Source: Thermoleophilia bacterium (lineage in GTDB: Bacteria; Actinomycetota; Thermoleophilia; Gaiellales; Gaiellaceae). From it: a DNA stretch of 45,087 nt. Made by a program: the position numbers and the translations under genes. Positions 24,340-32,992 of this stretch are shown one piece after another (positions within the stretch are counted from its first letter, which is position 1; each line of letters starts with the position of its first letter). Where the stretch lies: positions 1 to 45,087 of the forward strand of contig JAJAZN010000238.1 in assembly GCA_026785685.1 (NCBI GenBank), written 5' to 3'. The notes below the pieces were generated by a model, which had not been told where the DNA came from, ran no database searches, and saw only the letters and a program-made list of their open reading frames with translations.

Positions 24340-24722
24340 TTCTCGACTCGTCCGCCGTCGTTGCCGTTGTGCTCGGGGAGGCCGGATATGAAGTGCTGCG
24401 TCAGAGGATCGTGCGTGCTGCTTCGGTCGGGATAGGAGCTCCAACGCTGCTCGAAAGCGAGCTCGTGCTGACCGGCCGAATGGGGGAGGCAGCAAGAGCG
24501 CAACTTCTCACTCTCGTGACGGATGGGAACGTCGCCGTCCTCCCGTTCGACGAGGAGCACTGGCGCGAGGCTGGCAGCGCCTTCCTTCGCTTCGGCAAAG
24601 GGCGGCACCCGGCCGGGCTGAACTACGGCGATTGCATGACCTACGCGACAGCGCGGCTCGCTCACGAACCACTCCTCTGTCTCGGCAACGACTTCGCGCA
24701 GACGGATATCGAGCTCGCATAG
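24336..24722 (+). CDS. vapC: VapC PIN-domain ribonuclease toxin
   Basis: 128 aa PIN-domain endoribonuclease. Acidic metal-binding residues: D4 ('MILDSSAVVAVVLGE'), E40/E42 ('TLLESELVL'), D99 ('LNYGDCMTYATA') and D119 ('CLGNDFAQTDIEL'). The set is complete, so it should be active. VapC toxins cut specific RNAs, often initiator tRNA or the 23S sarcin-ricin loop; the target is not predictable. The GTG start overlaps the vapB stop. Confidence 0.92.
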   Translation: MILDSSAVVAVVLGEAGYEVLRQRIVRAASVGIGAPTLLESELVLTGRMGEAARAQLLTLVTDGNVAVLPFDEEHWREAGSAFLRFGKGRHPAGLNYGDCMTYATARLAHEPLLCLGNDFAQTDIELA

Positions 24723-24750
24723 CCAGGGTTCGCCCGTCAGCGCAAGGCGA

Positions 24751-25119
24751 CTACACCGTCCGACCGACCTTCAGCCCGAACCAGACGGCGACAAGCCCTG
24801 CGGCGAGCGTCCCCAAGGCGTTCAGCCCGGCCTGCGCCGCGTGACCTTCCTCGAGCAGCCGGTACGTGTCGAGCGAGAACGTCGAGAACGTCGTGTAGGC
24901 GCCGAGAAACCCGGTGACGACGGCCGCGCGCACCCATGACTCCTCGAATCGCGGTTCGAGCGCCTCGACGGCGAAGCCGGTCAGGAACGCTCCCGTGATG
25001 TTGACCACGAGGATGCCCCAGGGGAAGGCCCCGGCTCGGCGGCCGACGAGCTCGTCCAGTCCGTAACGCGCCACCGCACCCAGTGCGCCGGCAACGGCGA
25101 TCCCGATCACGACAGGCAT
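24751..25119 (-). CDS. crcB: CrcB/Fluc fluoride ion channel
   Basis: 122 aa, normal length for a Fluc subunit; four membrane helices. Motifs: 'GALGAVARYGLDEL', 'FPWGILVVNITGAFLTGF' (Asn pore residue) and 'GFLGAYTTFSTFSLDTYRL' (the Phe-box and central sodium site region). It exports toxic fluoride as a dual-topology dimer. The track ORF reaches 25410 by running into ftsK; the ATG at 25119 follows TATCCT by 6 nt and gives the family N-terminus. Only one crcB copy is present here, consistent with a homodimer. Confidence 0.94.
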   Translation of the reverse strand: MPVVIGIAVAGALGAVARYGLDELVGRRAGAFPWGILVVNITGAFLTGFAVEALEPRFEESWVRAAVVTGFLGAYTTFSTFSLDTYRLLEEGHAAQAGLNALGTLAAGLVAVWFGLKVGRTV

Positions 25120-25125
25120 GTGCGG

Positions 25126-25131
25126 AGGATA
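25126..25131 (-). promoter_or_regulatory. leaderless -10 box for crcB
   Basis: TATCCT on the minus strand ends 6 nt before the crcB ATG. No fluoride-riboswitch leader can exist between them. Confidence 0.5.
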
Positions 25132-25161
25132 CGGGACGCTGCCGCAGAAGCTGCAAGCCCA

Positions 25162-27426
25162 ATGCCTCGTACAAGCAAGAAGCCCGCGCGTCGGGCCACA
25201 CGTACGCCGCGCGCGACGTCGAGACCACGTTCGGCTGCCAAGCCACGTACCTCTGCCCGCGCGGCTACCCGGACGGCAAAGACCCGATCGCATCACCATC
25301 CCGAACTGTGGGGACTCGGGATGGTCGCGGTCGGTGCCTTCCTCGCCACGCTGCTGTGGCTCGGCTGGGACGGTGGTGCGGTCGGCGAGAAGACCGCTGA
25401 CGGGCTCCATCGCGCCTTCGGGGCTGCGTCCTACGTCGTTCCGCTGGTTCTCCTCGGCCTGGGCGGGCTCATGCTCGTGCGCAGCAAGATCGTCGACCTG
25501 AAGCCCTTCCGCACCGGTCTCGTGATCGGCGCCTTCGGCCTCATGCTCGCGCTCGGACGCGACCAGGGCGGGATGATCGGAGGTGGTCTCGCGAGCGGCC
25601 TCGCGAACTTCGTGGGCGAGACGGGCGTGCTCATCGTCGGTATCGCGCTCGTCCTTGCCGGCACGCTGCTCTTCACCGGCGGCTCGGCCGGCGCGATCCT
25701 CCGGACCTCAGGCGGCGCCATGCGGCGCGCAGGCGGGGCGGCGCGGCGATCGTTCGACGGTTTCGAGATGCCCGACTTCGGTGGCTCGGACGACCTCGAC
25801 GACGACTTCGACGAGGTGGAGCAGCGCAAGCCGATCGTCGATGCTGCGAAGGCCTATCCGGACGTGATCGAGCCGATCGCGACGTCCGCGGAGTCACCGC
25901 AGCTCGTCATGCACTCCGACGAGCGCGCTCCCGATGCAGTGACTGCCGGCGACGCCTACGAGGAGATCGCGTTCGACAGCGCCACGGGTGTCGAGTATCG
26001 CCTGCCGGACAGGGCGCTTCTCAAGCCCTCACCGGCCGTGAAGGGCGACGGCGGTGTGCAGAGCGCGAAGACCGCCGAGCAGCTCGTGCAGACGTTGTCG
26101 CACTTCGGGGTCGATGCCACGATCGTCGGTCAGATCGCCGGCCCCCGGGTCGTGCGCTACGAGCTCCAGCTCGCGCCCGGAACGAAGGTCTCGAAGGTCG
26201 CAGGGCTCAAGGACGACCTCTCGTACGCGCTCGCCACGACCGAGATTCGCATTCTTGCCCCGATCCCCGGCAAGCAGGCGGTGGGAGTCGAAGTACCGAA
26301 CCTCTCGCCGAAGCTCGTCACGCTCGGTGACATCTTTGGAGACATGCCCGGCCAGGCGAGCCCGCTCTCAGTGTGGCTCGGCAAGGACATTTCGGGCAAC
26401 GCCGTGTGGACAGACCTGGCGCGCATGCCGCACCTCCTGATTGCCGGGACAACTGGCTCGGGTAAGTCGGGCTGTATCAACACGCTCCTCACGTCGATCC
26501 TTCTCCGCTCGACGCCGGATGAGGTCCGGATGATCCTGATCGACCCGAAGCGGATCGAGCTCAACTACTACGTGTCGATTCCGCACCTGCTGACGCCGGT
26601 CGTCTCTAACCCCAAGGAAGCCTCCGCCGTCCTGCAGAACGTGGTGGCCGAGATGGAGCGCCGCTACGAGCGGCTCTCGATTATCCGGGCGCGGAACCTG
26701 CCCGAGGCGAACCGCACCTTCAAGGCACGTGGAGAGGAGCCCCTTCCGTATCTCCTCGTGGTGATCGACGAGCTCGCCGACCTGATGATGGTCTCGCCCC
26801 AGGCTGTGGAGGACGCGATCATCCGGCTGGCCCAGAAGTCGCGCGCGGTTGGCATCCACCTCGTGCTCGCAACACAACGACCGTCGGTCGACGTGATCAC
26901 GGGCATGATCAAGGCGAACGTCCCTTCGAGGATCGCGTTCGCCGTCTCGAGCCAGACGGCCTCCCGCGTGATCCTCGACACCTCCGGAGCGGAGAGCCTG
27001 CTCGGGCAGGGCGACATGCTTTTCAAGCCCCTCGGCACCTCGCGGATGCAGCGCGTCCAGGGCGCCTACGTTGCCGAGGAGGAGGTCGCGATGGTGGTCG
27101 AGCAGTGTCGCCGGCAGCGAGGACAGGTCCTCGACGAGAGCCTCCTGGAAGCACCGGAGACGTTCGCGGACGAGATGGCGGACGGAGGCCACGGCGAGTT
27201 CGATCCGGACGAGGATCCGTTGCTCGACAAGGCGACCGAGATCGTCGTCCAGACGCAGACCGCATCCGTCTCTCTCATCCAGCGTCGTCTGCGGGTCGGG
27301 TACACGCGCGCCGGACGTCTGATCGACATGCTCGAGCGTCGAGGCGTGATCTCCGGCTACGAGGGTTCGAAGCCGCGGCGCGTGTTGATCGAGCCGTCCG
27401 ACCTGCAAAGGATTTCCTCGGACTGA
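25162..27426 (+). CDS. ftsK: FtsK/SpoIIIE DNA translocase
   Basis: 754 aa. It pumps chromosomal DNA across the closing septum and helps dimer resolution. A basic N-terminus (~1-45) is followed by four membrane helices (~50-185, e.g. 'LGMVAVGAFLATLLWLGW'), an acidic linker, the alpha domain ('VVRYELQLAPGTKVSKVAGL'), and the RecA-like motor. The motor has Walker A 'IAGTTGSGKSGCINTLL' near residue 430 and Walker B 'LLVVIDELADLMM' near 530. The C-terminal gamma winged helix reads the polar DNA sequence ('LIQRRLRVGYTRAGRLIDML'). Start uncertain: GTG 25120 is in frame but abuts crcB; ATG 25162 was preferred. Neither has a clear Shine-Dalgarno sequence. Confidence 0.94.
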   Translation: MPRTSKKPARRATRTPRATSRPRSAAKPRTSARAATRTAKTRSHHHPELWGLGMVAVGAFLATLLWLGWDGGAVGEKTADGLHRAFGAASYVVPLVLLGLGGLMLVRSKIVDLKPFRTGLVIGAFGLMLALGRDQGGMIGGGLASGLANFVGETGVLIVGIALVLAGTLLFTGGSAGAILRTSGGAMRRAGGAARRSFDGFEMPDFGGSDDLDDDFDEVEQRKPIVDAAKAYPDVIEPIATSAESPQLVMHSDERAPDAVTAGDAYEEIAFDSATGVEYRLPDRALLKPSPAVKGDGGVQSAKTAEQLVQTLSHFGVDATIVGQIAGPRVVRYELQLAPGTKVSKVAGLKDDLSYALATTEIRILAPIPGKQAVGVEVPNLSPKLVTLGDIFGDMPGQASPLSVWLGKDISGNAVWTDLARMPHLLIAGTTGSGKSGCINTLLTSILLRSTPDEVRMILIDPKRIELNYYVSIPHLLTPVVSNPKEASAVLQNVVAEMERRYERLSIIRARNLPEANRTFKARGEEPLPYLLVVIDELADLMMVSPQAVEDAIIRLAQKSRAVGIHLVLATQRPSVDVITGMIKANVPSRIAFAVSSQTASRVILDTSGAESLLGQGDMLFKPLGTSRMQRVQGAYVAEEEVAMVVEQCRRQRGQVLDESLLEAPETFADEMADGGHGEFDPDEDPLLDKATEIVVQTQTASVSLIQRRLRVGYTRAGRLIDMLERRGVISGYEGSKPRRVLIEPSDLQRISSD

Positions 27427-27508
27427 ACACGTCGCTTACAACTTCCCGTTACGATCATTCGTCAAATAGAGGGAAGAGTTGGCAAACGACGAGTTTCAGG
27501 AGGATGGA

Positions 27509-28534
27509 GTGAGGAATCACAAGTTGAGGGCGCTGCTCACCGGCAGCATCGCGATCGTGTTGGTAGCAGCGGTCGCCGGAACCGGACTTGCGGCGGGCGG
27601 CAAGAAGGCGGCTGCAGGCGACACGTGTCTCGTCACCGACGTCGGTGGCCTGAACGACCGAAGTTTCAACCAGCTTGCCAACAAGGGTCGGCTCGATGGT
27701 GGGAAGGCGCTCGGCGTCAAGACGTCTGTGCTGCAGTCGTCGAAGGAGTCGGATTACATTCCCAACCTCCTCTCGTGCGTCCAGAGCGGAGCTGACCTGA
27801 CGATCGGCGTCGGCTTCCTCATGGCCGAGGCGGTCAACACGGTCGCGACGCGGTTCCCGAGCAGCAAGTTCGCGATCATCGACTACCGCTTCCAGGATCT
27901 CGCGGGCAAGCCGGCGAACACGCGCGGCATCCTCTTCCGTGAGCAGGAGGCCGGATACCTCTCAGGCTGGCTCGCGATCAAGACACTCATGTCGCAGAAG
28001 AAGCCGCTCGTGATCGGTGCCGTCGGTGGGTTCAAGATCCCGCCGGTCGACCGCTACATGGCGGGCTACAAGGCTGGCGCACAGGCCGCCAACCCGAAGG
28101 CCAAGGTGCTGCTCGGCTATGCGCAGAGCTTCACGGATCAGAGCAAGTGCAAGGAGCTGTCGCTCAACCACATCGCCGAGGGCTCGCAGGTCGAGTTCGG
28201 TGTTGCCGGCTCGTGCGGTCTCGGCTCCCTGTCTGCCGCGAAGGACAAGGGTCTCTGGGGCATCGGTGTCGACGCCGACCAGGGCTACCTCGGCGCGCAC
28301 ATGCTGACGAGCGCCGTCAAGCGTGTCGATGTCGGTGTCTCTCGCACCATGAAGCAGGCGAAGACCGGCACGTTCAAGGGCTTCGGCAACACGATCTTCT
28401 CGGTCCGCTCCGGTGGTATCGGACTCGGCAAGGTCTCGCCGAAGGTCCCGAAGGCGATCATCGCTGCCGAGAAGGTGCTCGAGAACAAAATCCGCACCGG
28501 CAAGGTGAAGGGCATTCCGACCGAAGTGAAGTAA
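27509..28534 (+). CDS. BMP-family nucleoside-binding protein of ABC transporter
   Basis: 341 aa. A Sec signal peptide is seen at the N-terminus ('RALLTGSIAIVLVAAVAGTG'), then the BMP (PF02608) fold: 'LVTDVGGLNDRSFNQLANKG', 'ADLTIGVGFLMAEAVNTVA', 'FREQEAGYLSGWLAIKTL', 'VGGFKIPPVDRYMAGYKAGA' and 'GIGVDADQGYL'. No lipobox Cys follows the signal, unlike most BmpA/PnrA/Med lipoproteins, so it may be freely secreted or anchored by an uncleaved helix. The GTG at 27509 was chosen because AGGAGG lies 5 nt upstream; the TTG at 27479 opens the track ORF. It precedes the ABC components, separated by a terminator, so it can be made in excess. Confidence 0.92.
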   Translation: MRNHKLRALLTGSIAIVLVAAVAGTGLAAGGKKAAAGDTCLVTDVGGLNDRSFNQLANKGRLDGGKALGVKTSVLQSSKESDYIPNLLSCVQSGADLTIGVGFLMAEAVNTVATRFPSSKFAIIDYRFQDLAGKPANTRGILFREQEAGYLSGWLAIKTLMSQKKPLVIGAVGGFKIPPVDRYMAGYKAGAQAANPKAKVLLGYAQSFTDQSKCKELSLNHIAEGSQVEFGVAGSCGLGSLSAAKDKGLWGIGVDADQGYLGAHMLTSAVKRVDVGVSRTMKQAKTGTFKGFGNTIFSVRSGGIGLGKVSPKVPKAIIAAEKVLENKIRTGKVKGIPTEVK

Positions 28535-28555
28535 TCGTCGATTCGAACGAAACGT

Positions 28556-28588
28556 GATGAGGGCGGGCCAGCAGGCCCGCCCTTCATC
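28556..28588 (+). terminator. Rho-independent-like terminator after bmp gene
   Basis: Nine-bp stem GGGCGGGCC / GGCCCGCCC with loop AGCA, extended by TGA/TCA pairs with one bulge, followed by TTCATCGTTCTC. It separates the binding-protein gene from the ATPase gene. Confidence 0.7.
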
Positions 28589-28649
28589 GTTCTCGGGTGC
28601 TGCGAGAGCATCGGGGCAGACATCTGGGCACGTCGCCCGCCGGGAACCG

Positions 28650-28655
28650 TAGAAT
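28650..28655 (+). promoter_or_regulatory. -10 box for the ABC ATPase-permease operon
   Basis: TAGAAT ends 9 nt before the ATG at 28665; no Shine-Dalgarno sequence. It fits a leaderless or near-leaderless transcript starting after the bmp terminator. Confidence 0.5.
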
Positions 28656-28664
28656 CGTCGCTCG

Positions 28665-30200
28665 ATGACCGACGCGGCTCCCACGGTGCTCGAGATGCGC
28701 CACATCACGAAGCGTTTTCCCGGCACCGTCGCCAACGATGATGTGAGCTTCGATCTCCGTAAGGGAGAGGTGCATGCTCTCCTCGGCGAGAACGGCGCCG
28801 GCAAGTCGACCCTCATGAACATCCTCTACGGGCTGTACCACCCGGACGAGGGTGAGATCAGGATCGCCGACAAGCAGGTTCAGCTCGGATCGCCGAGTGC
28901 CGCGATCGAGGCGGGCGTGGGAATGGTGCACCAGCACTTCATGCTGATCCCCGTGATGACCGTCGCAGAGAACATCGTGCTCGGGGACGAGCCGCGACAC
29001 GCGGACGTCTTCCTCGACATCGGCGAGGCAAACGAGCGGGTCCGGGAGATCTCCGATCGCTTCGGGCTCGCCGTCGATCCGAAGGCGAGAATTGAGGACA
29101 TCACGGTGGGGCAGCAACAGCGCGTCGAGATCCTGAAGGCGCTCTACCGCAACGCCGACATCCTGGTGCTCGATGAGCCGACCGCCGTGCTCACGCCCCA
29201 GGAGTCAGGCGAGCTCTTCGGGATCGTCAGAGGCCTGACAGAGCAGGGCAAGTCGATCATCTTCATCAGCCACAAGCTGAACGAAGTGACGGAGATCGCT
29301 GACCGCATCACGGTGCTGCGGCGCGGCAAGATGATCGACACGATTCCCGCCGCCGGAGCAACAGAGGAGAGTCTCGCAACGCTGATGGTCGGTCGCGAGG
29401 TGACGCTCCGCGTGGACAAGAACCCGTCGAACCCGACGGACACGCTGCTCGAGGTGCGGGATCTGCATGTGTTCGACGATCGCGGAATCGAGAAGGTTCG
29501 AGGCATCTCGCTCGACATCCGTGCAGGCGAAATCGTAGGCCTCGCCGGGATCGACGGTAACGGGCAAACCGAGCTGATCGACGCGATGACGGGCCTCCGC
29601 CGAGCGGCGTCGGGAACCGTGACGGTCTCCGGGGAAGACGTGACGACCGCGAGTGCACACGGGCACTTCGAGGCGGGGCTTGGTCACATTCCCGAGGATC
29701 GGCAGCGACGAGGGCTCGTGCTCGAATTTTCGATCGCCGAGAACTTTGCCCTACACGACTACCAGCGCACGCCCGACTCCCGTTTCGGATGGCTGTTCCC
29801 CGCACGTCTGATAGAGCGAGGCGCGCGTCTGATCAAGGAGTACGACGTTCGAGGCGGCGGCCCACACACGCGTGCAGGCGGCCTCTCCGGCGGCAACCAG
29901 CAGAAGGTCGTGCTCGCACGCGAGATCGACCGCGACCCGCAGGCGCTCATCGCGGCGCAGCCCACCCGTGGTCTCGACGTGGGAGCAATCGAGTTCGTGC
30001 ACCGCCGGCTCGTCGAGGAGCGGGACGAGGGCCGCGCGATCCTCTTGGTATCCCTCGAGCTGGACGAGGTGCTTTCGCTTTCCGACCGGATTCTCGTCAT
30101 CTACGAGGGCGAGATCGTCGGCGAGTTCACGCCGGACGCAACCGAGGAGGAGCTCGGGGTCGCGATGACCGGCGGCGGACGCGGGGAGGAGGCGGCGTGA
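28665..30200 (+). CDS. nucleoside ABC transporter, double ATPase subunit
   Basis: 511 aa with two ABC domains in one chain, like NupO/RbsA. Domain 1: Walker A 'ALLGENGAGKSTLMNILYGL', signature 'ITVGQQQRVEILKALYR', Walker B 'ADILVLDEPTAVLTPQE'. Domain 2: Walker A region 'VGLAGIDGNGQTELIDAMTG' without the Lys, signature 'LSGGNQQKVVLAREIDR', Walker B region 'ALIAAQPTRGLDVGA' where the catalytic Glu is Gln. Degenerate second sites are usual in BMP-linked ATPases. It energises uptake of nucleosides through the two permeases encoded next; the GTGA overlap with the first implies coupling. Confidence 0.94.
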   Translation: MTDAAPTVLEMRHITKRFPGTVANDDVSFDLRKGEVHALLGENGAGKSTLMNILYGLYHPDEGEIRIADKQVQLGSPSAAIEAGVGMVHQHFMLIPVMTVAENIVLGDEPRHADVFLDIGEANERVREISDRFGLAVDPKARIEDITVGQQQRVEILKALYRNADILVLDEPTAVLTPQESGELFGIVRGLTEQGKSIIFISHKLNEVTEIADRITVLRRGKMIDTIPAAGATEESLATLMVGREVTLRVDKNPSNPTDTLLEVRDLHVFDDRGIEKVRGISLDIRAGEIVGLAGIDGNGQTELIDAMTGLRRAASGTVTVSGEDVTTASAHGHFEAGLGHIPEDRQRRGLVLEFSIAENFALHDYQRTPDSRFGWLFPARLIERGARLIKEYDVRGGGPHTRAGGLSGGNQQKVVLAREIDRDPQALIAAQPTRGLDVGAIEFVHRRLVEERDEGRAILLVSLELDEVLSLSDRILVIYEGEIVGEFTPDATEEELGVAMTGGGRGEEAA

Positions 30201-31414
30201 GCGATCTCGATCAACCACCGGTAGGGGCGCCTGTGGATCCGTCGGGGCTCGGACCCGAGGTTCGTCAGCCATGGCTCGAGCGGTATGACGTCGCGGCCAA
30301 GGCGGGGGGCCTGGTCGCACCTGTCCTGACCGCACTCCTTGCCTTCGCGGTCGGCGGTCTCGTCGTCCTCATCACAACGGGCAAGAACCCGCTTGCGACC
30401 TACAGAGCCATCTTCGAGGGCGCCGGGTTCAACTGGTTCCTTCCCTGGGTACAAGGGACAGAACGCCAGGCGGCGGCGTTCAACATGCAACAGACTCTGA
30501 TCATCACGACGACGCTCGTGCTGACCGGCCTCGCCGTCGCGTTCGCCTTTCGCTGTGGCCTCTTCAACATCGGAGGTCAGGGGCAATACATCACGGGGGC
30601 GATCTTTGCCGTCTGGATCGGATCGTCGTTCGAGGGATTGAACCCGTTCATCCATGTCGTCTTCGCCGCGGTTGCGGGTGCGCTGTGCGGGGCGCTGTGG
30701 GCAGGGATCGCGGGAATACTCAAGGCGACGGTCGGAGCGCACGAGGTGATCTCGACGATCATGCTCAACTGGATTGCGATCTGGATCGGCGTCTTCCTGT
30801 TCGGTCTCGGCGGGCCGCTCCAGAACGATCGGCAGGAGTTCGTACCGGTCTCGAACGACATCGTCGAGGGCGCGAAGCTCCCCGTCTTCTGGGGTGATCC
30901 GGTCTTCCAGGGCCTGCACATCGGCTTCTTCGTTGCCATCGCAGGGCTCATTATCTACTGGCTCATCCTCAGTCGCACGACGCTCGGCTACGGGGTCAAG
31001 GCCGTCGGATTCAACCCGGAAGCGGCGCGCTACGGCGGAATCAACGTTCCGCGCAACTACTTCCTGGCCATGGCTATTTCGGGCGCGTTCGCCGGGGTTG
31101 CAGGCGCAATGGACATTCTCGGTTGGCAATTCAGGCTCGGGCAGGACACCGTGCAGCAGGCGACGATCGCCTTCGTCGGTATCGCCGTCGCCCTCCTCGG
31201 GCGCAACACCGCGATCGGCGTTGCACTCGCCGCGCTCCTCTTCGGCGGACTCCTTACCGGGACGTCGACCCGCAACCTCGACCCGGAGATCTTCCGTCCC
31301 GAACTCGCCTCGAACCTGACGCTCCTCATCCAGGGTCTCGTCGTCCTCTTCGTCGGGGCCGACGTCATCGTGCTCTGGTTGATGTCCCGCGTCCGACGGA
31401 GGAAGCCCGCATGA
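30197..31414 (+). CDS. nucleoside ABC transporter permease 1
   Basis: 405 aa membrane protein of the BPD_transp_2 family (NupP/YufP-like). About eight to ten hydrophobic segments are seen, e.g. 'LVAPVLTALLAFAVGGLVVL' and 'GLHIGFFVAIAGLIIYWLIL'. Family motifs are 'CGLFNIGGQGQYITGAIFAV' and 'LSRTTLGYGVKAVGFNPEAA' (the cytoplasmic EAA-like coupling loop). The ~35-residue Pro/Asp-rich N-terminus is cytoplasmic. The GTG at 30197 overlaps the ATPase stop; the track ORF start at 29789 is a shadow extension. Confidence 0.92.
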   Translation: MSDLDQPPVGAPVDPSGLGPEVRQPWLERYDVAAKAGGLVAPVLTALLAFAVGGLVVLITTGKNPLATYRAIFEGAGFNWFLPWVQGTERQAAAFNMQQTLIITTTLVLTGLAVAFAFRCGLFNIGGQGQYITGAIFAVWIGSSFEGLNPFIHVVFAAVAGALCGALWAGIAGILKATVGAHEVISTIMLNWIAIWIGVFLFGLGGPLQNDRQEFVPVSNDIVEGAKLPVFWGDPVFQGLHIGFFVAIAGLIIYWLILSRTTLGYGVKAVGFNPEAARYGGINVPRNYFLAMAISGAFAGVAGAMDILGWQFRLGQDTVQQATIAFVGIAVALLGRNTAIGVALAALLFGGLLTGTSTRNLDPEIFRPELASNLTLLIQGLVVLFVGADVIVLWLMSRVRRRKPA

Positions 31415-32613
31415 CCTCGATTGCCCTTCCGATCGCCGCGCGTGCGCCACGCGGCCTTCGGGCCGTCGCATGGATCGGGATTGCACTAGGCCTCATCGGG
31501 TGCTGGATCGCACTGCCGCCGATCACAGCCCGATCGTGGGTGTGGAGCCTTGTCGTCTGCCTGATCGCCGTGATGCTCGGGATCGGTGTTCTCATCCGCG
31601 GCGAGCGACGATTCGGCGCCTTCGCAATCGCCTCAGGGGTGCTCGGGTTCACCGTCGGCTACCTCGCGACGCTCTCCGGTGTCGGCAAGCTCGAGACCGT
31701 TGTCGTCTGGTCGGCGTTGATCGCCTCGACGCTTCGGTTTGCCACGCCGCTCGTGTTCGCTGCGATCGGCGGCATGTTCTCCGAGCGCTCGGGCGTGACG
31801 AACATCGGCCTCGAGGGGATGATGTTGATCGGAGCGTTCTTCGGGATCCTCGGCGCCGACAAGTTCGGCACCTGGTGGCTAGGCCTGCTCACTGCGATTG
31901 CCGCCGGCGCAGTGACCGCGCTCCTCCATGCTGTCCTGTCGATTCATCTTCGTGCTGATCAGATCATCGGCGGTACTGCGATCAATTTCCTCGCACTCGG
32001 TCTGACGGGCTACCTCTACATCGACATCTACGGGGCCGAAGGCACGCCGACCGATATCTCCGGCATCCCCTCGGTCAACCTCGGGTTCCTCGACAGCTTC
32101 TCGTTCTTCGACGTGATCTTCGGTGATCTCAATCTGATGATCTGGTTCGCCGTGATCCTGATCCCCCTCTCCTGGGTCGTCCTCTTCAAGACCCCGCTCG
32201 GACTGAGGATCCGTGCCGTGGGAGAGCACCCCAAGGCGGCCGATACGGTCGGGATCTCGGTGTACGGGATCCGCTACGGCGCCGTGATCCTCTCGGGCAT
32301 GCTCGCCGCCTGCGGTGGCGCGTACCTGTCGATCGGCTTCCTCAACTCGTTCAACGAGAACATGACGGCCGGCCGTGGGTTCATTGCCCTCGCGGCCGTC
32401 ATCTTCGGCAACTGGCGCCCCTTCGGCGCTGCCGCGGCCTGTCTCCTCTTTGGCTTCTCCAGTGCGCTCGCACAGCGGCTCCCCGAGTACTCGGACTCCG
32501 CGGCGGTGCTCTTCCAGGCATTGCCGTACGTGCTCACGCTCATCGCGGTCGCAGGTGGCGTCGGACGCTCGATCCCGCCGGCCGCCGTGGGCCGCCCCTA
32601 CAAGAAATCCTGA
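31411..32613 (+). CDS. nucleoside ABC transporter permease 2
   Basis: 400 aa, partner of permease 1 (NupQ/YufQ-like). Core motifs 'ERSGVTNIGLEGMMLIGAFF', 'HLRADQIIGGTAINFLALGL', 'TPLGLRIRAVGEHPKAADTV' and 'GRGFIALAAVIFGNWRPFGA'. An additional N-terminal hydrophobic region of ~100 residues (three helices) precedes the core, making it longer than the usual ~310 aa. It overlaps permease 1 by ATGA and the next small gene by TGATG. Confidence 0.92.
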   Translation: MTSIALPIAARAPRGLRAVAWIGIALGLIGCWIALPPITARSWVWSLVVCLIAVMLGIGVLIRGERRFGAFAIASGVLGFTVGYLATLSGVGKLETVVVWSALIASTLRFATPLVFAAIGGMFSERSGVTNIGLEGMMLIGAFFGILGADKFGTWWLGLLTAIAAGAVTALLHAVLSIHLRADQIIGGTAINFLALGLTGYLYIDIYGAEGTPTDISGIPSVNLGFLDSFSFFDVIFGDLNLMIWFAVILIPLSWVVLFKTPLGLRIRAVGEHPKAADTVGISVYGIRYGAVILSGMLAACGGAYLSIGFLNSFNENMTAGRGFIALAAVIFGNWRPFGAAAACLLFGFSSALAQRLPEYSDSAAVLFQALPYVLTLIAVAGGVGRSIPPAAVGRPYKKS

Positions 32614-32936
32614 TGGGAAGCGGGCGTGCAGCATGGTCCGTCGTTCTCGGCGCGGTCTCCGCCGTCACCCTCCCGGCTGCAATCGCAGCAACCCGATACT
32701 CGAGCTCGTACGATCTCCTGCACGCCGGCTTCGCCATTCCTCTGGCGATCCTGACGGGCATCGGGGCGCTCGTTCTTGCGCGGAATGCCCGAGCACTCGA
32801 CCGGGCGACTCTCGGCGCCACCGAGAGCGTCAAGGCTGCGGCGTGGGGTCGCGTCCTCGGCGTCGTCGGCCTCGGTATAGCCGTCTCGGCGACAATCGCG
32901 GTCGCGGTCTACGGCGTCCTGACCGCGGCCGACTAG
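32613..32936 (+). CDS. small membrane protein, unknown
   Basis: 107 aa, not recognised. Three hydrophobic stretches: ~8-26, ~38-55 ('AGFAIPLAILTGIGALVLA') and ~80-103 ('VLGVVGLGIAVSATIAVAVY'). It overlaps the permease 2 stop by TGATG, so it is translated with the transporter. It may be an accessory subunit or an unrelated membrane protein; it lacks charged motifs that would suggest an enzyme. Confidence 0.7.
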   Translation: MGSGRAAWSVVLGAVSAVTLPAAIAATRYSSSYDLLHAGFAIPLAILTGIGALVLARNARALDRATLGATESVKAAAWGRVLGVVGLGIAVSATIAVAVYGVLTAAD

Positions 32937-32978
32937 CGACGTCAGGTCGGCTGCAACCGAGGTTGTTGCCGTGTCGTC

Positions 32979-32984
32979 TACACT
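32979..32984 (+). promoter_or_regulatory. leaderless -10 box for the RodZ-like gene
   Basis: TACACT ends 8 nt before the GTG at 32993. This is the same -10 sequence and spacing as before rnj. Confidence 0.5.
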
Positions 32985-32992
32985 GCGTCTCC

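Noticed and set aside
29400-29960. Walker A without Lys in the second ABC domain treated as an anomaly
   Set aside because: Degenerate GNGQ(T/S)E and non-canonical Walker B in the second domain are normal for BMP/NupO-type double ATPases.
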